From Proteiniphilum sp. (lineage in GTDB: Bacteria; Bacteroidota; Bacteroidia; Bacteroidales; Dysgonomonadaceae), in the NCBI GenBank assembly GCA_012728465.1, contig JAAYFB010000284.1, positions 1-23,567 of the forward strand: DNA of 23,567 bases, in the 5' to 3' direction. Below, in pieces: positions 16,991 to 23,567 of the stretch. Position numbers and translations under genes: made by a program. The notes below the pieces were generated by a model, which had not been told where the DNA came from, ran no database searches, and saw only the letters and a program-made list of their open reading frames with translations. Numbering within the stretch: position 1 is the stretch's first letter; the number at the start of each line of letters is the position of its first letter.

Positions 16991-16998
16991 TATCTTTG
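16991..16998 (+). promoter_or_regulatory. Candidate -7 element for the DUF3078 gene
   Basis: TATCTTTG is an exact TAnnTTTG match, 33 nt before the ATG at 17031. The -33 element is not clear. Confidence 0.5.
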
Positions 16999-17030
16999 TT
17001 TTTTGGTAAACTAGAAATAATATAAATATT

Positions 17031-18542
17031 ATGAAGCAGATTAGTTTGTTTCTCATTTTATTTGTTGCCTCAGTAGCAGGTTTTGATTTGTATGCTCAGC
17101 AAGAGAACAAAGCTCAGCTTTTTGAAGAAATAACAGATATTGAAAAACTTATTCAACAAAATGCTGTCGTAGAACAGCCACAGCAATCTATAAATACAAC
17201 TTCTACCCCACTTGATCGTATTTTGGAACAGCCAAAGGATACATCATTGGTTAGGCTAAATTTATCTCGAAACCAAGCGCCTTTGGACACACTATATAAA
17301 CGTAGTCAGTTTGGTACGCTTCAACTACCAGAATATCAGCCAAAAAATTTGCCTGAATGGCTCACATTGCGAGATACAATAATAGTTAACCCATTGTTTC
17401 TGCCAGTATTATTTAATGGTAAGATTCTCCCCGAAGACTTTAGTCTATCATCAAAAAAGGATGGTAATAAATATAGTGGCATTCTGATTTCTAAAGAAAA
17501 AACTTTCGAATCCCAATTACAGCATTACGACTTTATGAGACAACGTCGTTTAGATTTTTACAGGGAACATCCCGAGAAGGTCCAATTCTCATTTCTTGAC
17601 TTTGACGATACTCCTATGATAGGTACTGATCAGGATGTAATTGATACTTTCAATCCATTTAAGGAATTAATATCTACCGAAACTAGCTACACACTTGCAG
17701 CTCCAGTTGTAGATGGGGTAAAAATTAAGCGTAAATACTGGACTCGAAATGGAGACCATACGCTTCACTTTACGCAAAACTATTTTTCACCCAATTGGCA
17801 CAAAGGTGGAACTAATAACTTCAATATTCAAACTGCACATACGTTGAGGTTCAATTATAGAAAGAATAAGGTTAAGTTTAACAATACTCTTGAGATGCGT
17901 CTGGCACTGATTACAGCGCCAGATGATACATTGAGAAGATACAGAATAAGTGATGACTTATTGAGGTATAATGCAGATTTTGGCGTAGATGCTTTTGGCA
18001 AACATTGGTCATACTCTACAAATATGGATGCACGTACTCAGTTTTTTAACAATTATCCTGCTAATTCAAAAGATATTCAGTCCGCTTTCTTAGCACCTCT
18101 TTATGTTAATGGCGGTATTGGATTGAGATATAACTTGGATAAGCGTTCAGAGAAAGTACGTCATCGTCGAGTTAGACTTAGCTTCAATTTTGACCCTGCT
18201 TCTATCAGCTTTAAATATGTTGGCCATAAAGATGTGAATGTGAAGAGATATGGTATTGAGGAAGGAAAGAAACATAAGTTAGATATCGGTTCTACTATCA
18301 CAGGTAATTTAATTTTCGACTTCAATAAATATATCAGTCTTAATAGTAGGATGAGATACTTTACTAGTTACCACAAAGTGGAGGCAGAGCTAGAGAATAC
18401 GCTTAATATGGCATTGACCAATGCATTCTCTACTCGATTATTTATTCATCTTCGTTTTGATGATGGTGTGCCCCCCGATCCAAAGTTTAAAAATCTACAA
18501 GTAACAGAGCTACTAAGCTTTGGACTAAATTATAGATGGTAA
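17031..18542 (+). CDS. DUF3078 family envelope protein
   Basis: A 503-residue protein with a signal peptide (about 1-23, MKQISLFLILFVASVAGFD then LYAQ). A low-complexity, Gln/Thr-rich segment follows (about 25-90). The C-terminal two thirds is rich in alternating aromatic and polar strands and includes HFTQNYFSPNWHKGGTNNFN near 247-266, the hallmark of the DUF3078 family of Bacteroidota. The strand pattern and a final aromatic residue (LNYRW) suggest an outer-membrane beta-barrel or barrel-like protein. The function is unknown. It stands as a single gene and converges with fmt, 7 bp apart, without a clear hairpin between. Confidence 0.8.
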   Translation: MKQISLFLILFVASVAGFDLYAQQENKAQLFEEITDIEKLIQQNAVVEQPQQSINTTSTPLDRILEQPKDTSLVRLNLSRNQAPLDTLYKRSQFGTLQLPEYQPKNLPEWLTLRDTIIVNPLFLPVLFNGKILPEDFSLSSKKDGNKYSGILISKEKTFESQLQHYDFMRQRRLDFYREHPEKVQFSFLDFDDTPMIGTDQDVIDTFNPFKELISTETSYTLAAPVVDGVKIKRKYWTRNGDHTLHFTQNYFSPNWHKGGTNNFNIQTAHTLRFNYRKNKVKFNNTLEMRLALITAPDDTLRRYRISDDLLRYNADFGVDAFGKHWSYSTNMDARTQFFNNYPANSKDIQSAFLAPLYVNGGIGLRYNLDKRSEKVRHRRVRLSFNFDPASISFKYVGHKDVNVKRYGIEEGKKHKLDIGSTITGNLIFDFNKYISLNSRMRYFTSYHKVEAELENTLNMALTNAFSTRLFIHLRFDDGVPPDPKFKNLQVTELLSFGLNYRW

Positions 18543-18549
18543 TAGAATA

Positions 18550-19500
18550 TTAATTGAAAGAGAAGCCATTAAGAAACTGAGAGGTCTTCATCCTTTTTTT
18601 GCCAGATAGCTGAATGTCCAATAGCTCGACAAAGCCATCTTGTGTAGCAATGCGCAAGGTGGTTTTGTTGTCTGTAACAATTGTTCCTGGCTTCAAGTCG
18701 TGAAGTTCTTTTATTGGCTTTGTTTCAAATATTTTAAATGTAAGAGCATTGCCATTTACCTCTAAATTGGCCCATGCGGCGGGGTAGGGTGACAATCCGC
18801 GAACAAAGTTGTGAATGTCTGCTGACGATTTAGACCAATCTATCTCGCAAGTCTCTTTAAAAATTTTCGGTGCTGGCTTTAGTTCGCTTTCATTGTCGAA
18901 ATAATTGCTTTGAGCCTTAGCCTCCACTTCTCCTTCTATTATGTTATCGATAGTTTTGGTTACTAATCTTGCACCGATGTGCATCAGTTTATCGTGAATC
19001 ACCTCTACATTGTCATTAGGTTCAATTGTTATACTCTCTTGCATAATGATTTTGCCCGTATCAATTTCGTGTGTCAAAAAGAAAGTAGTCACTCCCGTCT
19101 GTTTTTCTCCATTTATAATAGCCCAATTAATTGGTGCAGCACCGCGATATTGAGGTAGAAGAGAACCATGTAGGTTAAAAGTTCCCATCGGAGGCATATC
19201 CCAAACCACTTCGGGTAGCATCCTGAATGCGACCACCACTTGAATGTCGGCCTTCAGTGCTCGTAGTTCTTCCAAAAATGTTTCATCTTTAAGTTTTTCG
19301 GGTTGTAATATATTTAGACCTTGAGATAATGCGTATTCCTTTACTGCCGAAGGTTGAAGCTTGTATCCTCTCCCTGCTGGGCGGTCGGGGGCAGTTATTA
19401 CACTCACCACATTATAGTTGTTTTCAACCAGTGCCCTTAGCGACTCAACGGCAAAGCCTGGCGTTCCCATAAAAACAATACGTAAATCTTCTTTTTTCAT
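18550..19500 (-). CDS. fmt: Methionyl-tRNA formyltransferase
   Basis: A 316-residue enzyme that formylates the amino group of initiator Met-tRNA with 10-formyl-tetrahydrofolate. The N-terminal formyltransferase domain (about 1-190) shows FMGTPGFAVESL near 10, Asn109 and His111 in FNLHGSLLPQYRGAAPINW, and Asp147 in HEIDTG, the catalytic trio. The C-terminal OB-like domain (about 210-316) includes RGLSPYPAAWA. Normal length. A good two-element promoter lies directly upstream. No def is adjacent in this window. Confidence 0.97.
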   Translation of the reverse strand: MKKEDLRIVFMGTPGFAVESLRALVENNYNVVSVITAPDRPAGRGYKLQPSAVKEYALSQGLNILQPEKLKDETFLEELRALKADIQVVVAFRMLPEVVWDMPPMGTFNLHGSLLPQYRGAAPINWAIINGEKQTGVTTFFLTHEIDTGKIIMQESITIEPNDNVEVIHDKLMHIGARLVTKTIDNIIEGEVEAKAQSNYFDNESELKPAPKIFKETCEIDWSKSSADIHNFVRGLSPYPAAWANLEVNGNALTFKIFETKPIKELHDLKPGTIVTDNKTTLRIATQDGFVELLDIQLSGKKRMKTSQFLNGFSFN

Positions 19501-19535
19501 TATATCTATCTTTCTTTTTATTGTTGATATTACTA

Positions 19536-19565
19536 CAAAAGTAAGAAACTATTGTGAGGCGTCAA
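19536..19565 (-). promoter_or_regulatory. Promoter of fmt
   Basis: On the minus strand TTG (19565-19563), 19 nt, then TACTTTTG (19543-19536): both Bacteroidota elements at consensus spacing, about 36 nt before the start codon. Confidence 0.65.
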
Positions 19566-19772
19566 TGATGTAGCTTTAAGCTTGTGTGTTTTTAACTATC
19601 ATGAAAATGAATTACCCCCTCCCAATTTATTTTATAAACTTCCATACTTTGCATTTTGCTTTTCGGATTCAATCTATTGTCAAATTATTATATTTTTCAA
19701 AGTTTGTCTCTCTCTTCATTGATGTTTTCATTCATTTTTCATGGTTTCTTTTTTCAGTCATTGTCAATAACG

Positions 19773-19810
19773 AATGATATTGGTGGTTTCTTAAAAAATG
19801 TAATATCATT
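19773..19810. repeat. 9-bp inverted repeat beside the 42-bp array
   Basis: AATGATATT at 19773-19781 is a perfect inverse of AATATCATT at 19802-19810, with a 20-nt loop. It ends about 34 bp before the palindrome array. It lacks a GC-rich stem or T-run, so a terminator role is not supported. Confidence 0.5.
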
Positions 19811-19843
19811 ATCATCTGTTATTCACCGTTTTCAATAAGAAAC

Positions 19844-19992
19844 GGTCCATTTACCAAATGGTAAACGCATGAAAATTTAGAATTTGGTCCATTTACCAAA
19901 TGGTAAATGCATGAAAATTTAGAATTTGGTCCATTTACCAAATGGTAAATGCATGAAAATTTAGATTTTAGCCCATTTACCAAATGGTAAAT
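19844..19992. repeat. 42-bp tandem array of an 18-bp palindrome
   Basis: ATTTACCA-AA-TGGTAAAT begins at 19849, 19891, 19933 and 19975, exactly 42 bp apart. Copies 2-4 are perfect 8-2-8 palindromes (9-2-9 in copies 2 and 3); copy 1 ends in C instead of T. The 24-nt linkers at 19867-19890 and 19909-19932 are identical, and the third (19951-19974) differs at three bases. GGTCC (19844-19848) before copy 1 marks the start. The array lies in the roughly 1-kb gene-free stretch 19501-20524, between fmt and serA, which run in the same direction. From 19993 to 20457 I see no gene or structured element. Confidence 0.9.
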
Positions 19993-20457
19993 TGATTGAT
20001 TAAAATTAAAAACACTCAACTATATTCCTAATTATCATTGTTTTAGTTTGTTTTCAGTCATAATGCTTTGTAAATGACAATGCTTTTATTAAAAAATAGC
20101 CAATACATAACGTTTATGACAATATCATCTTTAGTGAGGTGTAATTATCACCTTGAAGTGACGATGGATTGGATAATTTACATACATTATTAACTTTGGT
20201 TTGCTGCGTTTGTCGCTCATTTTAGTACGATTATGGATAGGTTTTGTATCTCGATAATTATTTAATCAGATAGAATTGGAGTTTGAAGTGTCTATATGAA
20301 AGTTTGCAGCTGTGCCAAAAGAAAAGAATAAATTGAATAGAATACAGGTCGCATTATCGGTGAAGATTAAGCATAAATGTACAACCTTCAAAACAATAGA
20401 GTGAGGGTTGGTTTGGGAAAATATTTTATCGTACTAAAGGGAATAATTAAAAAAGTA

Positions 20458-20493
20458 AATAGCCCCCTAAAAGAATATCTTTAGGAGGCTATT
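20458..20493 (-). terminator. Rho-independent terminator of serA
   Basis: A 14-bp stem with one mismatch (20458-20471 with 20480-20493, 8-nt loop) is GC-rich in the middle. On the minus strand it is followed by a T-rich stretch. It lies 31 nt after the serA stop codon. Confidence 0.85.
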
Positions 20494-20524
20494 AGTTAAC
20501 CTATACAATCATCTACATTCAACT

Positions 20525-21454
20525 CTACTTCGGATTCACTCTATATGTTTCATCACCATTTTCAAAAAACTTGACTATTTGATTTGCTGCAGCTAGACCA
20601 GCATTTATATTAGCTTCGCTAGTTTGTGCACCACATTTCTTTGATGATGCCAAATATCTATTTCCAAGCTTATCAAGCACTTCGTTATGCTTGTCCAACT
20701 TTATATCTGTAGCATACTTAAACTTGGGTCGTTCGCTCATAATACGAATTAAGTCGTCTTCGTTGATTACTTCCTTGCGAGCAGTATTTATCAAAATTCC
20801 ATTGTCTGGAAGACGACTCAATAGATTGTAGTTGATACTAGCCTTAGTGTGTGCATTATTTGGCATGTGAAGAGATATTATATCACTATTGTCATATAGC
20901 TCTTCGGGCGATTTGACGGCGGTAACATTATACTCTTTTCCTAATTCAGGATTTTTAGCCAATGAGGGTGAATATGCATACACCTTCATGCCAAATCCAT
21001 TTGCAACATTAGCGGTAATTTTGCCAATGTGTCCAAAGGCATGAAGTCCTAGTCTCTTACCCTTTAGCTCTGAACCAGTGGATCCATCAAATCCAGAACG
21101 AACTAGGTATAGCAACATGCCAAATACCAATTCTGCTACAGCATTAGAGTTCTGACCAGGGGTGTTCATTACGCACACTTTGTTTGTAGTGGCTGTTTCA
21201 ATGTCAACATTGTCATAGCCAGCACCAGCGCGAACTACAATTTTTAAATTTCCAGCAGCGTTTAATACTTCTGCATCTACTTTGTCACTTCGTACAATCA
21301 TAGCATCTGCATTGGCTACAGCATTTAGAAGCTCTGATTTGTCTGTGTAATTTTCCAATAAAAGCATTTCGTGTCCTGCCGACTCAATAATTCCTTTGAT
21401 TTGTTGTACAGCCTTAGTTGCAAAAGGCTTTTCAGTTGCAATTAAAATCTTCAT
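20525..21454 (-). CDS. serA: D-3-phosphoglycerate dehydrogenase, short form
   Basis: A 309-residue NAD-dependent enzyme that oxidises 3-phosphoglycerate to 3-phosphohydroxypyruvate, the first step of serine synthesis. VVRAGAGYDNVDIETA near 73-88 and NTPGQNSNAVAELVFGMLL near 98-116 are family motifs. The nucleotide loop reads AFGHIG rather than GxGxxG, and INTARKEVINEDDL near 225 carries the catalytic Arg region. Where most family members have the catalytic His (HxG), this protein has Lys273 (KKCGAQT). There is no ACT regulatory domain, so feedback by serine through that domain is not expected. This short Lys form is known from Bacteroides and from the Entamoeba enzyme. It lies downstream of serC on the same strand, separated by a strong hairpin. 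Confidence 0.93.
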   Translation of the reverse strand: MKILIATEKPFATKAVQQIKGIIESAGHEMLLLENYTDKSELLNAVANADAMIVRSDKVDAEVLNAAGNLKIVVRAGAGYDNVDIETATTNKVCVMNTPGQNSNAVAELVFGMLLYLVRSGFDGSTGSELKGKRLGLHAFGHIGKITANVANGFGMKVYAYSPSLAKNPELGKEYNVTAVKSPEELYDNSDIISLHMPNNAHTKASINYNLLSRLPDNGILINTARKEVINEDDLIRIMSERPKFKYATDIKLDKHNEVLDKLGNRYLASSKKCGAQTSEANINAGLAAANQIVKFFENGDETYRVNPK

Positions 21455-21519
21455 AATTAATTAAACAGTTTAAGATTAATAAAATAATGGTTTGATTTAG
21501 TATCTATGTTGTGTGGTTA

Positions 21520-21558
21520 AAAACTACTGGACAAGTGGTTTAGTTGTCCAGTAGTTTT
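21520..21558. terminator. Strong hairpin between serC and serA
   Basis: A perfect 15-bp stem (21520-21534 with 21544-21558) with a 9-nt loop begins 27 nt after the serC stop codon. It is followed by T-runs in both directions. It should end or strongly reduce serC transcripts before serA. Confidence 0.85.
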
Positions 21559-21585
21559 ATTTTTGCATTAATGCTACTTGAGCGC

Positions 21586-22659
21586 TTAATCTAATTGTTT
21601 TTTTTCAAATTCATTCATGCAGTCAACAAGTGCTTGAACGCCTTCTTTAGGCATTGCGTTGTATATTGATGCACGAAATCCACCAATAGAACGATGACCT
21701 TTAATGCCAGACATTCCTTTTTCGGTAGCGAATTTTAAGAACTCAGGTTCAAGATCTTTGTATTTATCTTTCATCACAAAACAAACGTTCATTAGTGAAC
21801 GGTCTTCTTTTGCTGCTGTTCCCTCAAATATGCTACTATTATCGATAGCGTCATATAGAATTGCTGCTTTTTCTTCATTCATTTTTTGCATCACAGATAG
21901 CCCGCCAAGCTCTTTAAGCCAACGCAGTGTGTGCATTGCAGAGTATATTGGTAATACAGGAGGCGTATTGAACATTGATCCATCCTTAATGTGTGTACGA
22001 TAATCTAACATTGAAGGGATTGGGCGGCTCACTTTTCCAAGTAGTTCATCTTTTACAATTACGAATGCTACTCCGGCTGGAGCTAAGTTTTTTTGAGCTC
22101 CACCATATATCAGTGCATATTTAGATATATCGATTGGGCGGGAGAATATGTCTGATGACATATCTGCCACTAATGGTACAGGGCTATCTAAGTCTTCATG
22201 TAGTTGGGTTCCGTATATTGTGTTATTAGTTGTAACGTGAAAATAATCAGCGTCAGTAGGAATAACATAATCTTTAGGAATGTAGTTGAATAAAGTATCT
22301 TTTGATGAGGCCACTTCTACAGCTTCGCCAAATAGTTTGGCTTCTTTCAATGCCTTGCTTGCCCAAGTACCTGTGTTTAGATATGCCGATTTCTTCTCCA
22401 TAAGATTATATGGAACCATGCAAAACTGCATGCTGGCACCACCACCTAGAAGAAGGACAGAATATCCTTCAGGAATATTTAATAGTTCTTTAAAAAGAGC
22501 ATCTACTTCGTCCATCACCGCTTGAAAGTCTTTTGAGCGATGACTAATTTCTAAAACCGAAAGGCCTATGCCATTAAAGTTTTTCACTGCCTCTGCCGTT
22601 TTCTCTATTGTTACTTGCGGTAGAATTGATGGTCCTGCACTAAAATTGTAAATCTTCAT
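21586..22659 (-). CDS. serC: Phosphoserine aminotransferase
   Basis: A 357-residue PLP-dependent class V aminotransferase that converts 3-phosphohydroxypyruvate and glutamate to phosphoserine; it can also serve pyridoxal phosphate synthesis. It starts [14 protein letters not shown], the family's substrate-binding N-terminus. LGGGASMQF is near 71, the PLP Asp lies in [12 protein letters not shown] near 164, and the Schiff-base Lys190 is in [26 protein letters not shown] near the end carries the phosphate-binding Arg. Full length. It has a consensus promoter upstream and is followed by serA. Confidence 0.97.
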   Translation of the reverse strand: MKIYNFSAGPSILPQVTIEKTAEAVKNFNGIGLSVLEISHRSKDFQAVMDEVDALFKELLNIPEGYSVLLLGGGASMQFCMVPYNLMEKKSAYLNTGTWASKALKEAKLFGEAVEVASSKDTLFNYIPKDYVIPTDADYFHVTTNNTIYGTQLHEDLDSPVPLVADMSSDIFSRPIDISKYALIYGGAQKNLAPAGVAFVIVKDELLGKVSRPIPSMLDYRTHIKDGSMFNTPPVLPIYSAMHTLRWLKELGGLSVMQKMNEEKAAILYDAIDNSSIFEGTAAKEDRSLMNVCFVMKDKYKDLEPEFLKFATEKGMSGIKGHRSIGGFRASIYNAMPKEGVQALVDCMNEFEKKQLD

Positions 22660-22727
22660 AAAATTATTGTTTTAAAGTTGTAATTTAAAGGTTATTGGAT
22701 ACTTAATTGCTCTCAATTTTAATGAAA

Positions 22728-22758
22728 CAAAGATATAAGATTAATTGTTAGTAACAAA
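22728..22758 (-). promoter_or_regulatory. Promoter of serC
   Basis: On the minus strand TTTG (22758-22755), 19 nt, then TATCTTTG (22735-22728): the full Bacteroidota consensus TTTG-N19-TAnnTTTG. The leader would be about 60 nt. Confidence 0.7.
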
Positions 22759-22868
22759 ATGAAAGTAAGATAAAAAATATTGATATTTTGCATCGTACAT
22801 ATTTGCTATTTTTTGATGATTTAATTTGAATTTTGCTACTTAGCTTTTATAATTCTAATTTTATTGTG

Positions 22869-22876
22869 TAAGTTTG
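22869..22876 (+). promoter_or_regulatory. Candidate -7 element for recR
   Basis: TAAGTTTG matches TAnnTTTG exactly, 25 nt before the recR start. No TTG is seen at the expected -33 position. Confidence 0.5.
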
Positions 22877-22901
22877 CGTCTTCTATATATTACACAAATT
22901 A

Positions 22902-23534
22902 ATGAGCATTTCATCTCACTCCACTTTATTAGAAAACGCTGTAAACGAATTTGCTAAGTTGCCAGGTATTGGTCGCAAAACAGCTTTGCGATTAGTGCTT
23001 CATATACTCAGACAAGACGACGAATATGTTGAGGGCTTTGCCGAAGCCTTACTAACATTGAAGCATGATGTAAAATATTGCAAGAGCTGTTTTAATATAT
23101 CAGATATGGATGTATGCTCCATATGTGCTGATCAATCTCGCGATGGCTCGGTTATTTGTGTTGTAGAAAATATCAGAGAAGTGATGGCAATTGAGAATAC
23201 TGTACAGTTTAAAGGTTTGTATCACGTGCTAGGAGGAATTATTTCGCCCATCGATGGTATTGGTCCGTCGGATATTCGCATTGCAGAACTTGAGGAACGT
23301 GTGAAATTGGGTGAAGTGAAAGAGGTTATACTTGCACTTAGTGCAACAATGGAGGGTGATACTACCAACTTTTACATTTACAGAAAACTACAGCCATATA
23401 ATACCAAAGTGAGCATCATAGCACGTGGTGTGTCGGTGGGAGATGAAATTGAGTATGCTGATGAAATAACTCTAGGTAGATCTATAATAAATCGTACTCT
23501 CTTTGATGATTCATACAATCTACTATCAAAATAA
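22902..23534 (+). CDS. recR: Recombination protein RecR
   Basis: A 210-residue protein of the RecFOR pathway, which loads RecA on single-stranded gaps with RecO and RecF. The helix-hairpin-helix [12 protein letters not shown] is at 20-31, the four-cysteine zinc site is Cys60, Cys63, Cys72 and Cys75, and the Toprim domain begins at [15 protein letters not shown] near 84. [19 protein letters not shown] near 145 and [10 protein letters not shown] near the end are typical RecR segments. Length is normal, slightly longer than the usual 200. It diverges from serC. Confidence 0.97.
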   Translation: MSISSHSTLLENAVNEFAKLPGIGRKTALRLVLHILRQDDEYVEGFAEALLTLKHDVKYCKSCFNISDMDVCSICADQSRDGSVICVVENIREVMAIENTVQFKGLYHVLGGIISPIDGIGPSDIRIAELEERVKLGEVKEVILALSATMEGDTTNFYIYRKLQPYNTKVSIIARGVSVGDEIEYADEITLGRSIINRTLFDDSYNLLSK

Positions 23535-23550
23535 AACTAACTAAGAAATA

Positions 23551-23567
23551 ATGGATAAGGTAATAAA
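23551..23567 (+). CDS. Start of a downstream gene (partial)
   Basis: An ATG at 23551, 16 nt after the recR stop codon, opens a frame (MDKVI) that runs off the window. Position and spacing suggest a second gene in a recR operon. Five codons do not allow a family call. Confidence 0.35.

Noticed and set aside
19844..19992. The array as a CRISPR
   Set aside because: The 24-nt linkers are nearly identical instead of unique spacers, the repeat is only 18 bp, and no cas gene is present.
19819..20019. A 66-codon minus-strand frame made of a 14-residue repeat (YHLVNGPNSKFSCI)
   Set aside because: It exists because the 42-bp repeat is a multiple of three and happens to lack stops in this frame. It starts at TTG, has no signal or domain, and the palindromic DNA explains the pattern better.
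19751..20061. Direct repeat TTTTCAGTCAT on both sides of the 42-bp array (19751 and 20051) as a target-site duplication
   Set aside because: An 11-bp match within 1 kb of AT-rich DNA is expected by chance fairly often, and no element ends coincide with it.

Overview
The window is AT-rich DNA from a member of the Bacteroidota, most likely Bacteroidales. Three things support this. Upstream regions repeatedly carry the phylum's -7 promoter element TAnnTTTG, sometimes with a TTG/TTTG element about 19-20 nt further upstream. Several genes belong to families typical of the phylum (DUF4301, DUF3078, a short 3-phosphoglycerate dehydrogenase without ACT domain, two-domain GH43 enzymes, M60-like peptidase). 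Strong Shine-Dalgarno sequences are lacking. No rRNA, tRNA, insertion sequence or CRISPR-Cas system was seen.

Layout. 1-54 is probably the last codons of an upstream gene. 232-1752 (-) is a DUF4301 protein, divergent from dnaK (1977-3887, +), which ends in a clear terminator. 3954-4950 is a disordered interval. It holds a small coding remnant, three copies of an 18-bp palindrome spaced in multiples of 42 bp, and a Crp/Fnr regulator gene that is 5'-truncated and frameshifted. 5048-9459 (+) is a two-gene operon for exported glycoside hydrolases (GH2, then tandem-domain GH43, stop and start overlapping). It meets a secreted M60-like zinc peptidase (9550-11361, -) across a bidirectional terminator. 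Together these look like a small extracellular glycan/glycoprotein-degrading block without SusC/SusD.

11577-16720 is surface-sugar and cell-wall territory: wecB (+), then a minus-strand run rfbA-rfbC-rfbB-mltF that makes dTDP-4-keto-6-deoxyglucose and its 3,5-epimer and ends with a lytic transglycosylase. rfbD is not in the window. 17031-18542 (+) is an envelope-associated DUF3078 protein, convergent with fmt (18550-19500, -).

19501-20524 is about 1 kb without a recognisable gene. It carries the fmt promoter, a 9-bp inverted repeat, a 42-bp tandem array of a different palindrome, and the serA terminator. The serine pathway follows (serC 22659-21586 then serA 21454-20525, both -), with a strong hairpin between the two genes. 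recR (22902-23534, +) and the first codons of one more gene close the window.

Most genes are ordinary core or envelope functions. The most unusual signal is non-coding: two separate intergenic loci carry different palindromes with the same geometry (8-bp arms, 2-nt centre) and the same exact 42-bp period, close to four turns of B-DNA.
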